Position numbers and translations under genes: made by a program. Shown one piece after another: positions 17,707 to 26,358 of a stretch of 64,000 nucleotides of DNA; within the stretch, counting starts at the first letter, position 1, and every line of letters starts with the position of its first letter. The notes beneath the pieces are model-generated. The model did no database searches and was not told where the DNA came from. It saw only the letters and a list, made by a program, of their open reading frames with translations. The DNA lies in contig NZ_LQBK01000005.1 in NCBI RefSeq assembly GCF_001483755.1, positions 54,533 through 118,532 of the forward strand. Direction: 5' to 3'. This DNA comes from Kocuria rosea subsp. polaris. Lineage in GTDB: Bacteria > Actinomycetota > Actinomycetes > Actinomycetales > Micrococcaceae.

Positions 17707-18120
17707 GGGTGCTCCTCGCGGGTCGGCGGCGGGGTGGGAGTGGCGGCCCAGTCTAGCGGCGCTCGGGACCGGCACGAGCTGTCCCCTGATCGGGGGACAG
17801 GTCCCTCGGGCGGCGTCGGACGCCAGTTCCCCGGCGGATGGGGTGTCCGCCGTGCTGATCAGCCTTTTTAGTTTGACCATGAACTTCTTTCGCGCGGTTC
17901 CACGTGGAACGGCACGGAAGAACAGAGACATCACTCTTTTCCGGATGATGGGGAGCGAACAGGGGCCGCAGGGGACGCAGAACGTCACACGAACGCCCGG
18001 GCAGAGGAATTCCCGGCCGCAAGCTTCATGATTTGTCATTCTCTGTACCGATTCGGGCAATTCTTCCCGAACTCTCTTGCCAACCGGGCGCGCGGGAATC
18101 CGGCCGACGTGACGTGTGCC
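17707..18120. other. Gene-free spacer with near-palindrome
   Basis: This 414-bp spacer separates the divergent glutaredoxin-like and PAP2 genes. It is less GC-rich than its surroundings, includes a T-run at 17865-17869, and holds the long inverted repeat at 17885-17922. Open frames crossing it (for example 17879-18031) lack ribosome sites and seem to be by-products of the palindrome, which reads similarly on both strands. Confidence 0.6.
17885..17922. repeat. 38-bp inverted repeat with parS-like core
   Basis: The core GTTCCACGTGGAAC (17897-17910) is a perfect 14-bp palindrome, and arms to 17885 and 17922 pair at 16 of 19 positions. The core matches 12 of 16 bases of the chromosomal parS consensus (TGTTTCACGTGAAACA), which ParB binds close to replication origins. 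The differences are symmetric, as expected for a parS variant, but a repressor operator is also possible. Confidence 0.4.
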
Positions 18121-18966
18121 ATGGTGGTGGGCATGGCACAACCGGCGCAGCATTCTTCCCCCCGGCCGGCCCGCTCCACCTGGTCCCTCCCCCAGCTGCA
18201 CCAGTGGGTGGTCGTCCCCTTCATCGTCGTGCTGGCCACGGCGACCGTGGGACGGCTCCTGGTGTACTCCCCGGGGATCGCGGCCCAGGAGACCGAGGTC
18301 CTGCACCGGCTCGACGCGGCACGCCTCGGCGTCCTCGACGCCCTGGCGCTCGTGCTGCACCACGCGTTCTCCACCCCCGGGGCGTTCGCGATCATCGCCG
18401 CCCTCACGGCCTGGCTCGCCCTCGCGCGCCGGCGCCCGTGGGACGCCGCCGGTTTCGCGGTCACCGCGCTCGCCGGCTGGGCCGCGGTCGGGATGGTGCA
18501 GGTCGCCGTCGGCCGCCCCCGGCCGGCGGCCGCGGCGTCCCCGGAGCCGCTCGTCCTCGTGGAGGGCCTCACGTCCTTCCCCTCGGGGCACGCGGGAGCC
18601 GCCCTGGCCATCGCGGTGGCCTTCGGCCTCGCCGTGCGCCGGTCGAGGCTCGCCTCCACCGCGCTCGTCGCCGGGCTGGTCACCGCCGTGCTCGTCGGGC
18701 TGTCCCGGCTCTACCTGGGCGTGCACTACCCCCTCGACGTCCTCGCGTCCTTCCCCGTCGCGTGGGCCGGTGTCGCCGTGGGCTGCGGGCTCGCCAACCA
18801 CCTCGTGCCCGCCCTGGCCTACGGATTCGGCTGGCGGCAGGAGGACGCGGTGTGGCACGACGTCGACCAGGAGCCCGTCGTCGCGGGAAACCCCGCGGAG
18901 ACCGCTCGTCCCGACACCGCCCGGGTGCCGGTCGTGGCCCGGCGGGCGGACCACCGCGCCGCCTGA
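18121..18966 (+). CDS. PAP2-superfamily membrane phosphatase
   Basis: The 281-residue product has about six transmembrane segments. PAP2 motifs are visible: GRPRP (motif 1), FPSGHAG (motif 2) and SRLYLGVHYPLD (motif 3 with catalytic His and Asp). The Lys expected seven residues before the motif-1 Arg is Met here. The family removes phosphate from lipid phosphates such as phosphatidate or undecaprenyl pyrophosphate. The start is uncertain between ATG 18121 and 18133; neither has a strong ribosome site. It is convergent with the MMPL gene. Confidence 0.85.
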   Translation: MVVGMAQPAQHSSPRPARSTWSLPQLHQWVVVPFIVVLATATVGRLLVYSPGIAAQETEVLHRLDAARLGVLDALALVLHHAFSTPGAFAIIAALTAWLALARRRPWDAAGFAVTALAGWAAVGMVQVAVGRPRPAAAASPEPLVLVEGLTSFPSGHAGAALAIAVAFGLAVRRSRLASTALVAGLVTAVLVGLSRLYLGVHYPLDVLASFPVAWAGVAVGCGLANHLVPALAYGFGWRQEDAVWHDVDQEPVVAGNPAETARPDTARVPVVARRADHRAA

Positions 18967-19087
18967 CGCACCGCCCGGCCCGGCCGGGAGGAGCGCCGGC
19001 CGCCGGATCGGCAGGGCCGCCCGGGACGCAGGGGCGTCACGGGTCCTGCGGCGGGGGCGCCCGGTGCGACGGCTCGGGCGCCACCGC

Positions 19088-21319
19088 TCAGGGCTCGGTC
19101 CGCCGGTGGAAGGGCCACCAGATGGCCCGGCCGATGTCGTAGGTCAGTGCCGGCACGAGCAGCGACCGGACGATCAGGGCGTCCAGGAGCACGCCGAACG
19201 CCACGATGAACGCCAGCTGCACGAGGAACATGATCGGGATGACGGCCAGTGCCGCGAACGTGGCCGCGAGCACGATGCCGGCCGAGGTGATCACCCCGCC
19301 GGTGAGGGTCAGTCCCCGGAGGATGCCCGCCCGGGTGCCGTGGACCAGCGTCTCCTCCCGCACCCGGGACATCAGGAAGATGTTGTAGTCGATGCCCAGC
19401 GCCACGAGGAAGACGAAGCCGAAGAGCGGGACCGAGGGATCCGCCCCGGGCAGGTCCAGGACGTGGTTGAACACCAGGGCGGAGACGCCCAGGGCCGTGA
19501 AGAAGGAGACCACGGTCGTGAGGATCAGCAGCACCGGCGCCAGGACGGAGCGCAGCAGCAGCATGAGGATCAGGGTGATGACCCCGAGGATCACGGGGAT
19601 GATCAGCGTGCGGTCGGCGATCGAGGTCTCGTTGGTGTCGATGTTCGTCGCCGTGGTGCCGCCCACGAGGATCTCCTCGTCGGCCGCGTGCAGGCTCTCC
19701 CGCAGCTCGCGGACGGTCTGCTCGGCCTCCGGGGAGTCGGCGGCGTCGGACAGCGTGGCCTGGAGCTGGTAGAGCCCCTGGGCCTCGGTCGGCTCGGCCC
19801 CGGCGAAGGGCCCCGCCGGCGGGGGAGCGTCCTCCCCGAGGGGCAGGGTGCCGGAGGGCGAGTCCGCGGAGACGGCGACGACACCGGCGACCCCCTCGGT
19901 GTCCTCGACGACCTCGACCGCGGCGTCCAGGGAACCGGTGGGCACCAGCAGGACCGCGGGGCTGCCGGAACCGCCCGGGAAGTGCTGGGCCAGGGCCTCC
20001 TGGCCGTCCCGGGCCTGGGACTCGCCGAGCACGAGCTCGCTCTGCTCCACGCCCGAGGCCTGGAACTGGGTGCTGAACCCGGCGAGGGCGAGGAGCACCA
20101 CCGTGGTCACCACCCAGATCGCCCGCGGGGCCCGGGCCACGAACCGGGCCACCGAGGCCCACACGCCCCGGCCCTCGACGGTCGGGCGGCTGCCGGGACC
20201 GTGCTCGACCACGCGCACGCGCTCCGTGCCGGAGGCGTCGTAGCGGGGCCGGAACGGCCAGAAGGCCGCCCGTCCCGTGGCGTGGAGGACGGCGGGCAGG
20301 AAGGTCAGGGCCGCCAGGATGGACATGACGATGCCGACGGACGCCACCGGGCCCAGCGCCTTGTTGGAGGCGAGGTCGGACAGCAGCAGGCACAGCAGGC
20401 CCGCGATGACGGTGGCGCCGGAGGCGACGATCGGCTCGACCGAGCCCCGGAGGGCCGCCCGGGTGGCGTCCGTCCGTCGCCGGTGGTGCAGCAGGGCGTC
20501 CCGGTACCGGGCCGTGTACAGCAGCGAGTAGTCGGTGGCGGCGCCGACCACCAGGATGAACAGGATGCCCTGCACCTGTCCGCTGATGGTCACGAGCTCG
20601 TTGGCCGCCAGCCAGTACACGACCAGGATCGCGGCGCTGAGGGCGAAGACGGACGTGAGCAGCACCAGGACGGGCAGCACGGGGGACCGGTACACCACGA
20701 GGAGGATCACGAAGACCACGGCCAGGGCCACGCCCAGCAGGAGCCCGTCGATGCCGGCGAAGCCGGCCACGAGATCGGCCGTGAAGCCGGCGGGGCCCGT
20801 GATGTAGCTCTGCAGGCCCTCGGGGCGGTCCTGCTCGAACCGGTCCGCGAGGGCCTCGACGTCGTCGACGACCTCGCCGTCGGGCAGGGGCACGACGAGC
20901 TGGAAGGCCTCCCCGTCCTCCGACGGGATCAGCGGCGAGGTCTGGCCCTCGGCGAGGCCGCTCTCCTGCACGGCGGCGGCGGCCTCCTCGGCCCACGCCC
21001 GGTCCGCGTCGTCGAGCCCGCCCTCCCGGACGAGGAGGACGATCGCCGGGATCGCCTCCGAGTCCCGGAACTCGCTCTGCAGCCGCGTGACCTGCGTGGA
21101 CTCGGTGGACTCGGGCAGGAAGCTGGACTGGTCGTTGGTGGAGACCTCGGAGATCTTCCCGAAGTAGGGCCCGCCCACGCCCGCCACCGCGAGCCACCCC
21201 ACGATCAGCAGCGCCGGCAGCAGGATCCGCAGCAGCGTGGCCCAGCGGGGACGCCGGGGCGGCTCGGGGGCCTCGGCCCAGGGGGCAGGGCGGGATGCAG
21301 GAGGGGCCGAGGTGGTCAT
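19088..21319 (-). CDS. MMPL-family RND transporter
   Basis: This 743-residue protein has two repeats, each with one helix, a large extracytoplasmic domain and five helices, as in MmpL/RND exporters. Proton-relay Asp-Tyr pairs are seen in GAATDYSLL and LGIDYNIFL. The family exports lipids, surfactant-like molecules or drugs. It is preceded at about 100 bp by the inverted repeat TATTTC-N7-GAAATA, a likely repressor site, but no regulator gene adjoins it. Confidence 0.93.
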   Translation of the reverse strand: MTTSAPPASRPAPWAEAPEPPRRPRWATLLRILLPALLIVGWLAVAGVGGPYFGKISEVSTNDQSSFLPESTESTQVTRLQSEFRDSEAIPAIVLLVREGGLDDADRAWAEEAAAAVQESGLAEGQTSPLIPSEDGEAFQLVVPLPDGEVVDDVEALADRFEQDRPEGLQSYITGPAGFTADLVAGFAGIDGLLLGVALAVVFVILLVVYRSPVLPVLVLLTSVFALSAAILVVYWLAANELVTISGQVQGILFILVVGAATDYSLLYTARYRDALLHHRRRTDATRAALRGSVEPIVASGATVIAGLLCLLLSDLASNKALGPVASVGIVMSILAALTFLPAVLHATGRAAFWPFRPRYDASGTERVRVVEHGPGSRPTVEGRGVWASVARFVARAPRAIWVVTTVVLLALAGFSTQFQASGVEQSELVLGESQARDGQEALAQHFPGGSGSPAVLLVPTGSLDAAVEVVEDTEGVAGVVAVSADSPSGTLPLGEDAPPPAGPFAGAEPTEAQGLYQLQATLSDAADSPEAEQTVRELRESLHAADEEILVGGTTATNIDTNETSIADRTLIIPVILGVITLILMLLLRSVLAPVLLILTTVVSFFTALGVSALVFNHVLDLPGADPSVPLFGFVFLVALGIDYNIFLMSRVREETLVHGTRAGILRGLTLTGGVITSAGIVLAATFAALAVIPIMFLVQLAFIVAFGVLLDALIVRSLLVPALTYDIGRAIWWPFHRRTEP

Positions 21320-21416
21320 GGCGGGCCTTTCGGGTGCGGCTGGAGCAGGTCGGAGCCGCGGAGACCGACGGACCCCCGCGCGGGACCGGAGGCGCCGGGG
21401 TCTGGGACCAGCCTAA

Positions 21417-21435
21417 TATTTCGAAAACAGAAATA
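21417..21435. promoter_or_regulatory. Operator-like inverted repeat upstream of MMPL gene
   Basis: TATTTC (21417-21422) and GAAATA (21430-21435) form a perfect 6-bp inverted repeat with a 7-bp spacer inside an unusually AT-rich stretch. It lies between the universal stress protein stop (21446) and the MMPL start (21319), where the MMPL promoter is expected. The form suits TetR or MarR repressors. Confidence 0.45.
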
Positions 21436-21445
21436 AAATCCCGGA

Positions 21446-21835
21446 TCAGTCGTAGACGGCCTTGACGCACAGCACCGGGCAGGGGCTCTCGAGCAGGACG
21501 CGCTGGGCCGTGCTGGCCATGATGATCTTGCCCACGGGCGAGCGCCGCCGGATGCCCAGCACGATGAGCTCGGCCCGGGAGTCACGGGCGGTGTCGAGGA
21601 TGACGTCGGCGGGGTCGCTGTCGTGCTCGGGCTCCCGCAGCTCGTAGCGCAGCCCCGAGCGGGTGAGCTTCTCCTGCTCCACGTCGATGTCCGCGCCGAT
21701 CTCGGGGGGCTGGTGGCGCTTCGGCCGCGGCTGCACCACCATCAGGTCGGTGCCGCGGCGCTCGGCCTCCAGGATGGCCGCGTCCAGGGCGGCGTGTCCG
21801 GGGGCGGTGGGCATGTATCCGACGACGACGGTCAC
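21446..21835 (-). CDS. Universal stress protein family (UspA-like)
   Basis: GTG 21835 follows GAGGAG. The 129-residue single-domain protein has the Usp alpha/beta fold: VVVGYMPTAPGHAALDAA at the N-terminus and LIVLGIRRRSPVGKIIMAST at the C-terminus. The latter matches the ATP-binding G-x2-G-x9-G-S/T motif only in part (IRRRSPVGK). It is short for the family (about 140). It is 47 bp downstream of an APC permease in the same direction, so the two are likely co-transcribed, as Usp genes often are with transporters. Confidence 0.9.
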   Translation of the reverse strand: MTVVVGYMPTAPGHAALDAAILEAERRGTDLMVVQPRPKRHQPPEIGADIDVEQEKLTRSGLRYELREPEHDSDPADVILDTARDSRAELIVLGIRRRSPVGKIIMASTAQRVLLESPCPVLCVKAVYD

Positions 21836-21882
21836 GGGTTCTCCTCGGGTAGCGGCGCGGCAGGGGGCGGTGGACGGCCGGC

Positions 21883-23346
21883 TCAGGGGCCGCGGTGCGG
21901 GTCGGTCCCCTCGGGTTCGTCCTCCATGCGGGCGAGGTCCTCCGGGTGCTCGAACCGGACCTTGCGGCCGAGGAACAGGCGGTCGTAGAGGAAGTTGACG
22001 AGCCACAGGGCCAGCCCGATCAGCAGCAGGACCACGGCGATCTGGTACTCGATGAGGTCCTGGGCCCACGGCCCCACGAGATAGGCGCAGGTGATGGCGC
22101 CCAGGTAGGGCAGGACCCGGGGGGCGTGGAAGTAGTCGTGGGTGGGGGAGTGGTCCTTCCGCAGGATGATCGCCGCGATGTTGACGATGGTGAACACGCC
22201 CAGGAGCAGGAGGGCCGTGGTGCCGCCGAGGGCGCTGGCCGTGCCGCTGCCCAGGAGGTTGTTGATCACGACGATCAGGGCCATCGCCAGGAGGGTCGTG
22301 AACACGATGGCCGACCAGGGGGTGCGCCGGCCGCGCAGCACGTGGCCCAGGAAGTCCGGCAGCACGCCCTGGCGGGACATGCCGTAGAGCAGCCGGGAGG
22401 CCATGAGCATGTTGATCAGGGCGGTGTTCGCCACGGCGAAGATCGTCAGGAACGGATAGATGGTGTCGATCGGGATGTTCGGGGCCCCGATCCGGACCAT
22501 GTCCAGCAGCGGCGTGGTGGACTCGCCGAGCACCCCGATGGGCACCACCGCCACGGTGAAGATGGACACCAGGATGTAGACGACGCCTGTCAGGCCCAGG
22601 CCGAAGAGCATCACCCGCGGGAAGTCGCGGCTGGGGTTCTTGGTCTCCTCGACCATGTTCACGGAGTCCTCGAAGCCCACGAAGGAGAAGAAGGCGAGCG
22701 AGGTCACGGCGGTCAGCGCGAGGAAGATGCCCTTGTCCTCGGAGGTCTCGAAGACCATCGTCTGGCTGAAGTCGGCCTGGCCCTGGAAGGACGCCCAGAA
22801 GCCCACGAGGATCACGATGAGCAGCCCGGTGAGCTCGATGGACGTCAGCACCACGTTGAAGGCGAGACCCTCGGTGACGCCGCGGATGTTGATGGCGCAC
22901 AGGATCGCGATGAAGACCACGGCGATCACGGTGATGGTCGTGGTGGTCACCTCGAGGCCGAAGCCGCGGGCGAAGTTCGACGCCACGGCCGAGGCGGCCG
23001 TCGAGGCGGAGGTCAGGCCCGAGCTGAGCACCGCGAACGTCACCAGGAAGGTGACGAAGTGGACGCCGAACGCCTTGTGCGTGTACAGCGCGGCACCCGA
23101 GGCGCCGGGGTACTTGGTCACGAGCTCGAGGTAGGAGAACGCCGTGATGGTGGCGACGATGAACGCCACGAGGATCGGGGCCCAGGCAGCACCACCGATC
23201 TCGCCGGCGATGTTGCCGGTCAGGGCGTACACGCCGGTGCCGAGGATGTCGCCGACGATGAACAGCAGGAGCAGGCCGGGGCCCATGACGCGCTTGAGCT
23301 CGGGCTGCGGGCGGGACCGGGTCTTGGAGTCGGCGGACTGGGCCAT
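21883..23346 (-). CDS. APC-family amino-acid permease
   Basis: ATG 23346 has GAGG upstream. The 487-residue protein has about twelve helices. GDILGTGVYALTG near residue 35 is the helix-1 amino-acid binding loop of APC transporters, and FFSFVGFEDSVNMVEETKNP is the helix-6 consensus. It imports an amino acid or amine with protons. A Usp gene follows at once. Confidence 0.92.
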   Translation of the reverse strand: MAQSADSKTRSRPQPELKRVMGPGLLLLFIVGDILGTGVYALTGNIAGEIGGAAWAPILVAFIVATITAFSYLELVTKYPGASGAALYTHKAFGVHFVTFLVTFAVLSSGLTSASTAASAVASNFARGFGLEVTTTTITVIAVVFIAILCAINIRGVTEGLAFNVVLTSIELTGLLIVILVGFWASFQGQADFSQTMVFETSEDKGIFLALTAVTSLAFFSFVGFEDSVNMVEETKNPSRDFPRVMLFGLGLTGVVYILVSIFTVAVVPIGVLGESTTPLLDMVRIGAPNIPIDTIYPFLTIFAVANTALINMLMASRLLYGMSRQGVLPDFLGHVLRGRRTPWSAIVFTTLLAMALIVVINNLLGSGTASALGGTTALLLLGVFTIVNIAAIILRKDHSPTHDYFHAPRVLPYLGAITCAYLVGPWAQDLIEYQIAVVLLLIGLALWLVNFLYDRLFLGRKVRFEHPEDLARMEDEPEGTDPHRGP

Positions 23347-23473
23347 CGGATGCCTCGAATCGGTGGTGTCGGGCGGCGGACCTCGGCGGCGGGTGATCGT
23401 GGCCACAGCCTATGCCACGTCCTGTGCCGCGCCCAGGGGTGACGCGCCCCCTCCGTCTGCCTAGCCTGGTGGC

Positions 23474-24553
23474 ATGGTGAGCACCCCGTACCTCTTCCGG
23501 CTGAACGACCTGTCCGTCCCGTTCGTGGGCGCGCCCATGGCCGGAGGGCCCTCGACCCCCGCGCTCGCCGCGGCCGTCACGGCCGCCGGCGGACTGGGGT
23601 TCCTGGCCGCGGGCAACCGCCCGGTGGACGGCGTCCGCGCCGACGTCGAGACGGTGCGGGAACTGACCGACGGCCCCTTCGGCGTGAACCTGTTCGTCCC
23701 GCAGGCGGCGAACACCGCGGCGCCCGGGACGGCGGTCGATCCCGCCGTGCACCTGTCCGTCGGGGCCTACCGGGAGGCCCTGCAGGACACGGCCCGCCGG
23801 TACGGCGTGGAGCTGCCGGACACGGACCCGGCCGACGACGACGGATGGGCGGCCAAGCTCGAGCTCGTGGAGGAGCTGCGGGTGCCGGTCGTCTCCTTCA
23901 CCTTCGGGCTGCCGGCGGCCCCCGTGCTGGAGCGGCTCGCGGCGGCGGGTGTTGCGACGTCCGTCACGGTGACCTCGGTGCCGGAGGCCGAGGCCGCGGT
24001 GCGGGCCGGCGCCCACCTGCTGACGGTGCAGGGCCCGGCCGCCGGCGGGCACCGGGGCACCCACCGCACGGAGGACGTCCCGGGCGAGGAGCCCCTGGCC
24101 GAGCTCGTCGCCGCGGTCCGCGCCGCCGTGGAGGTCCCGCTCGTGGCCGCGGGCGGCATCGCCTCGGCGGCGGAGGCGGACGCGGCCCGGGCCGCCGGCG
24201 CGGACGCCGTCCAGGTCGGCACGCTGCTGCTGCGCACGCCCGAGGCGGGGACCTCCGCCGCGTACCGGGAGGCCCTCGGCTCGGGCCGCTACACGGAGAC
24301 CGCCGTGACCCGGGCGTTCTCGGGCCGGTTGGCGCGGGGCGTGCGCAACGGCTTCGTCGAGCGCTTCACGAACATTGCTCCAGCGGCATATCCGCAGGTC
24401 AACCAGTTGACGAAGCCCATCCGGGCGGCTGCGGCCGCGGCCGGGGACCCCGAGGCCATCTCTCTGTGGGCCGGCCCGCACTTCGCGGCCGCCCGGGAGG
24501 TCCCCGCCGCGGAGGTCGTGCGGGACGTCGTCGGCGGCCCGTCCGGCCCCTGA
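23474..24553 (+). CDS. Nitronate monooxygenase-family flavoprotein
   Basis: This 359-residue TIM-barrel flavoprotein begins GAPMAGGPSTPALAAAV (FMN-binding strand), contains the catalytic His in QGPAAGGHRG, and an AAGGIAS phosphate-binding strand. The family oxidises alkyl nitronates such as propionate 3-nitronate, using FMN and oxygen. TAGCCT (23462-23467) lies 6 nt before the ATG, with TGACGC 16 bp further upstream, so the message is probably leaderless. It is divergent from the APC permease. Confidence 0.9.
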   Translation: MVSTPYLFRLNDLSVPFVGAPMAGGPSTPALAAAVTAAGGLGFLAAGNRPVDGVRADVETVRELTDGPFGVNLFVPQAANTAAPGTAVDPAVHLSVGAYREALQDTARRYGVELPDTDPADDDGWAAKLELVEELRVPVVSFTFGLPAAPVLERLAAAGVATSVTVTSVPEAEAAVRAGAHLLTVQGPAAGGHRGTHRTEDVPGEEPLAELVAAVRAAVEVPLVAAGGIASAAEADAARAAGADAVQVGTLLLRTPEAGTSAAYREALGSGRYTETAVTRAFSGRLARGVRNGFVERFTNIAPAAYPQVNQLTKPIRAAAAAAGDPEAISLWAGPHFAAAREVPAAEVVRDVVGGPSGP

Positions 24554-24575
24554 CAGCGGGTGCCCGTCCCGGCCG

Positions 24576-26111
24576 TCAGCGCACTCCGCGCATCATCCGC
24601 CGGATCCAGCGGGACAGCACGAGCAGGGTGGCGCCGATGACGATCGTGACGGCGCCCAGCGTCCCGAAGTACGCCGCCTCGGTCTGCTCGCTGTAGTAGC
24701 CGGCCAGCGCGCCGGACAGGGCCGTGCCGAGGGCCACCGACAGGTAGAAGAGGGCGACCATCAGCACGGGATAGGCCCGCGGGGCCAGCCGGGTGGACAG
24801 GGACAGGCCCACCGGGGAGACCATCAGCTCGCCCAGGGTGGCGACCAGCAGGATCAGCGCGGCCCACAGGACGGGCACCGAGGACACCCCGACCATGGGC
24901 AGGAAGATCAGGAACGCCGATCCCATCAGCACGATGCCGAGGCCGAACTTGGTGGGCGTGCCGGGCTGGCGGTCGCCCAGCTTCGTCCACAGCACCGCGA
25001 ACACCGGCGCGAGCAGGATGATGAAGAAGGGATTGAAGGACTGGACCCACGAGATCGGCATGGTCCAGTCGCCGAGTGCGCGGTCCAGCCGGGTGTCCGA
25101 GTAGATCGTGATCACCGTGAACTGCTGCTGGAACAGCGCCCAGAAGGCGGCCGAGCCGATGAACAGCGGGATGAACGCCCGCACGCGGGAGCGCTCGTCG
25201 TCGTCGACCTTCCTGCTCGTGAGCAGGAGGGCGAACAGCGCCACGGCCGCCACCACGATCACGCCCACGACCACGTCGGCCAGGTTGGCCGCGTTCAGCG
25301 CCCCCGTGAGGACGGCGGCCACGACGACGACGACGGCGGCCACGGCGATTCCCACCCACTTCCCGTACTGCTCGCGCGGCAGGGGATTGGGCACGTGGTG
25401 GACCTCGTCGGGGAGCCGCCGGCGGCCCAGTGCGTACTGGGTCAGGCCGAAGGCCATGCCGACCGCGGCCAGGCCGAAGCCCAGGTGGAAGCCCCAGGTC
25501 TTCTGCGCGAAGCCCGTCAGGAGCGGTCCGAGGAGCCCGCCGATGTTCACGCCCATGTAGAAGATCGAGAAGCCGGCGTCGCGGCGGGGGTCCTGGCGGT
25601 CGTAGAGGGCGCCCACCAGGTTGGTGATCGTGGCCTTGAGCCCGCCCGAGCCGATCGCGATGAGGATCAGGCCCGCCGTGAGCCCCGCGACCGCGGGGAC
25701 GAGCGCGAGCGAGACGTGCCCGGCCATGATGAGCACGCCGCTGACGAACATCGTCCGCTCGGAGCCCAGCAGCCGGTCGGCCACCCACCCGCCCAGGATG
25801 GCGAACAGGTAGACGGCGCCGCCGTAGGCGCCCACGATGCCCGCGGCCGTGGCGCGGTCGATGCCCAGTCCGCCCTCGGTCGCGGCGAAGTACATGTACA
25901 GCAGGACGATGCCCTGCATGCCGTAGAAGGAGAAGCGCTCCCACAGCTCGACGCTGAACAGGTTCGCCAGCATGCGGGGCTGGCCGAAGAACGTCTTCTC
26001 GTCGGGGCGGGGCAGGTCCGCGCCCGGGATGTTGTCGGGGTTGCCGTGCGGAGCGGTGGCGCTGGTGGTGCCGTCGCCCTCACGGGACGTGTCGTGGTTC
26101 ATGACCATCAT
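24576..26111 (-). CDS. POT-family proton-coupled peptide transporter
   Basis: This 511-residue, 14-helix protein has the POT proton motif in ELWERFSFYGM and the PTR2 signature FYMGVNIGGLLGP. It imports di- and tripeptides with protons. Starts at 26111 and 26102 are both possible, with a weak ribosome site. It is convergent with the nitronate monooxygenase gene, with only 22 bp between them. Confidence 0.93.
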   Translation of the reverse strand: MMVMNHDTSREGDGTTSATAPHGNPDNIPGADLPRPDEKTFFGQPRMLANLFSVELWERFSFYGMQGIVLLYMYFAATEGGLGIDRATAAGIVGAYGGAVYLFAILGGWVADRLLGSERTMFVSGVLIMAGHVSLALVPAVAGLTAGLILIAIGSGGLKATITNLVGALYDRQDPRRDAGFSIFYMGVNIGGLLGPLLTGFAQKTWGFHLGFGLAAVGMAFGLTQYALGRRRLPDEVHHVPNPLPREQYGKWVGIAVAAVVVVVAAVLTGALNAANLADVVVGVIVVAAVALFALLLTSRKVDDDERSRVRAFIPLFIGSAAFWALFQQQFTVITIYSDTRLDRALGDWTMPISWVQSFNPFFIILLAPVFAVLWTKLGDRQPGTPTKFGLGIVLMGSAFLIFLPMVGVSSVPVLWAALILLVATLGELMVSPVGLSLSTRLAPRAYPVLMVALFYLSVALGTALSGALAGYYSEQTEAAYFGTLGAVTIVIGATLLVLSRWIRRMMRGVR

Positions 26112-26142
26112 GGTTCACCCGCCGGCGCGGTTCGCGCCAATC

Positions 26143-26198
26143 GGCGCGCGGAGCCCGGCGCTCGGACTCCGGCGCGCGGAGCCCGGCGCACGGACTCC
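26143..26198. repeat. 28-bp direct repeat, two tandem copies
   Basis: Copies at 26143-26170 and 26171-26198 differ by one base. They lie in the spacer upstream of the POT gene, where its promoter should be. A second repeat group with TCGTCGCG and CCCGG blocks spans about 26294-26345. No gene is seen in 26112-26358. Confidence 0.8.
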
Positions 26199-26358
26199 GC
26201 GCGGGCGGCCCCGCCGCGCGCCCGTGCCGTCCGTTCCGGTCGGTGCCTCCACGGACGGCGCCCGGGGCGACGGTGCTCCCGCCGCCGCCCCGGTCGTCGC
26301 GCCCGGGGCGTCGCGCCCGGGTCGTCGCGCCCCGGTCGTCACCGGGTGGAGCCCCGGA

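Noticed and set aside
17879..18031. Small gene over the parS-like palindrome
   Set aside because: No ribosome site; the similar peptide on both strands arises from the palindrome itself.
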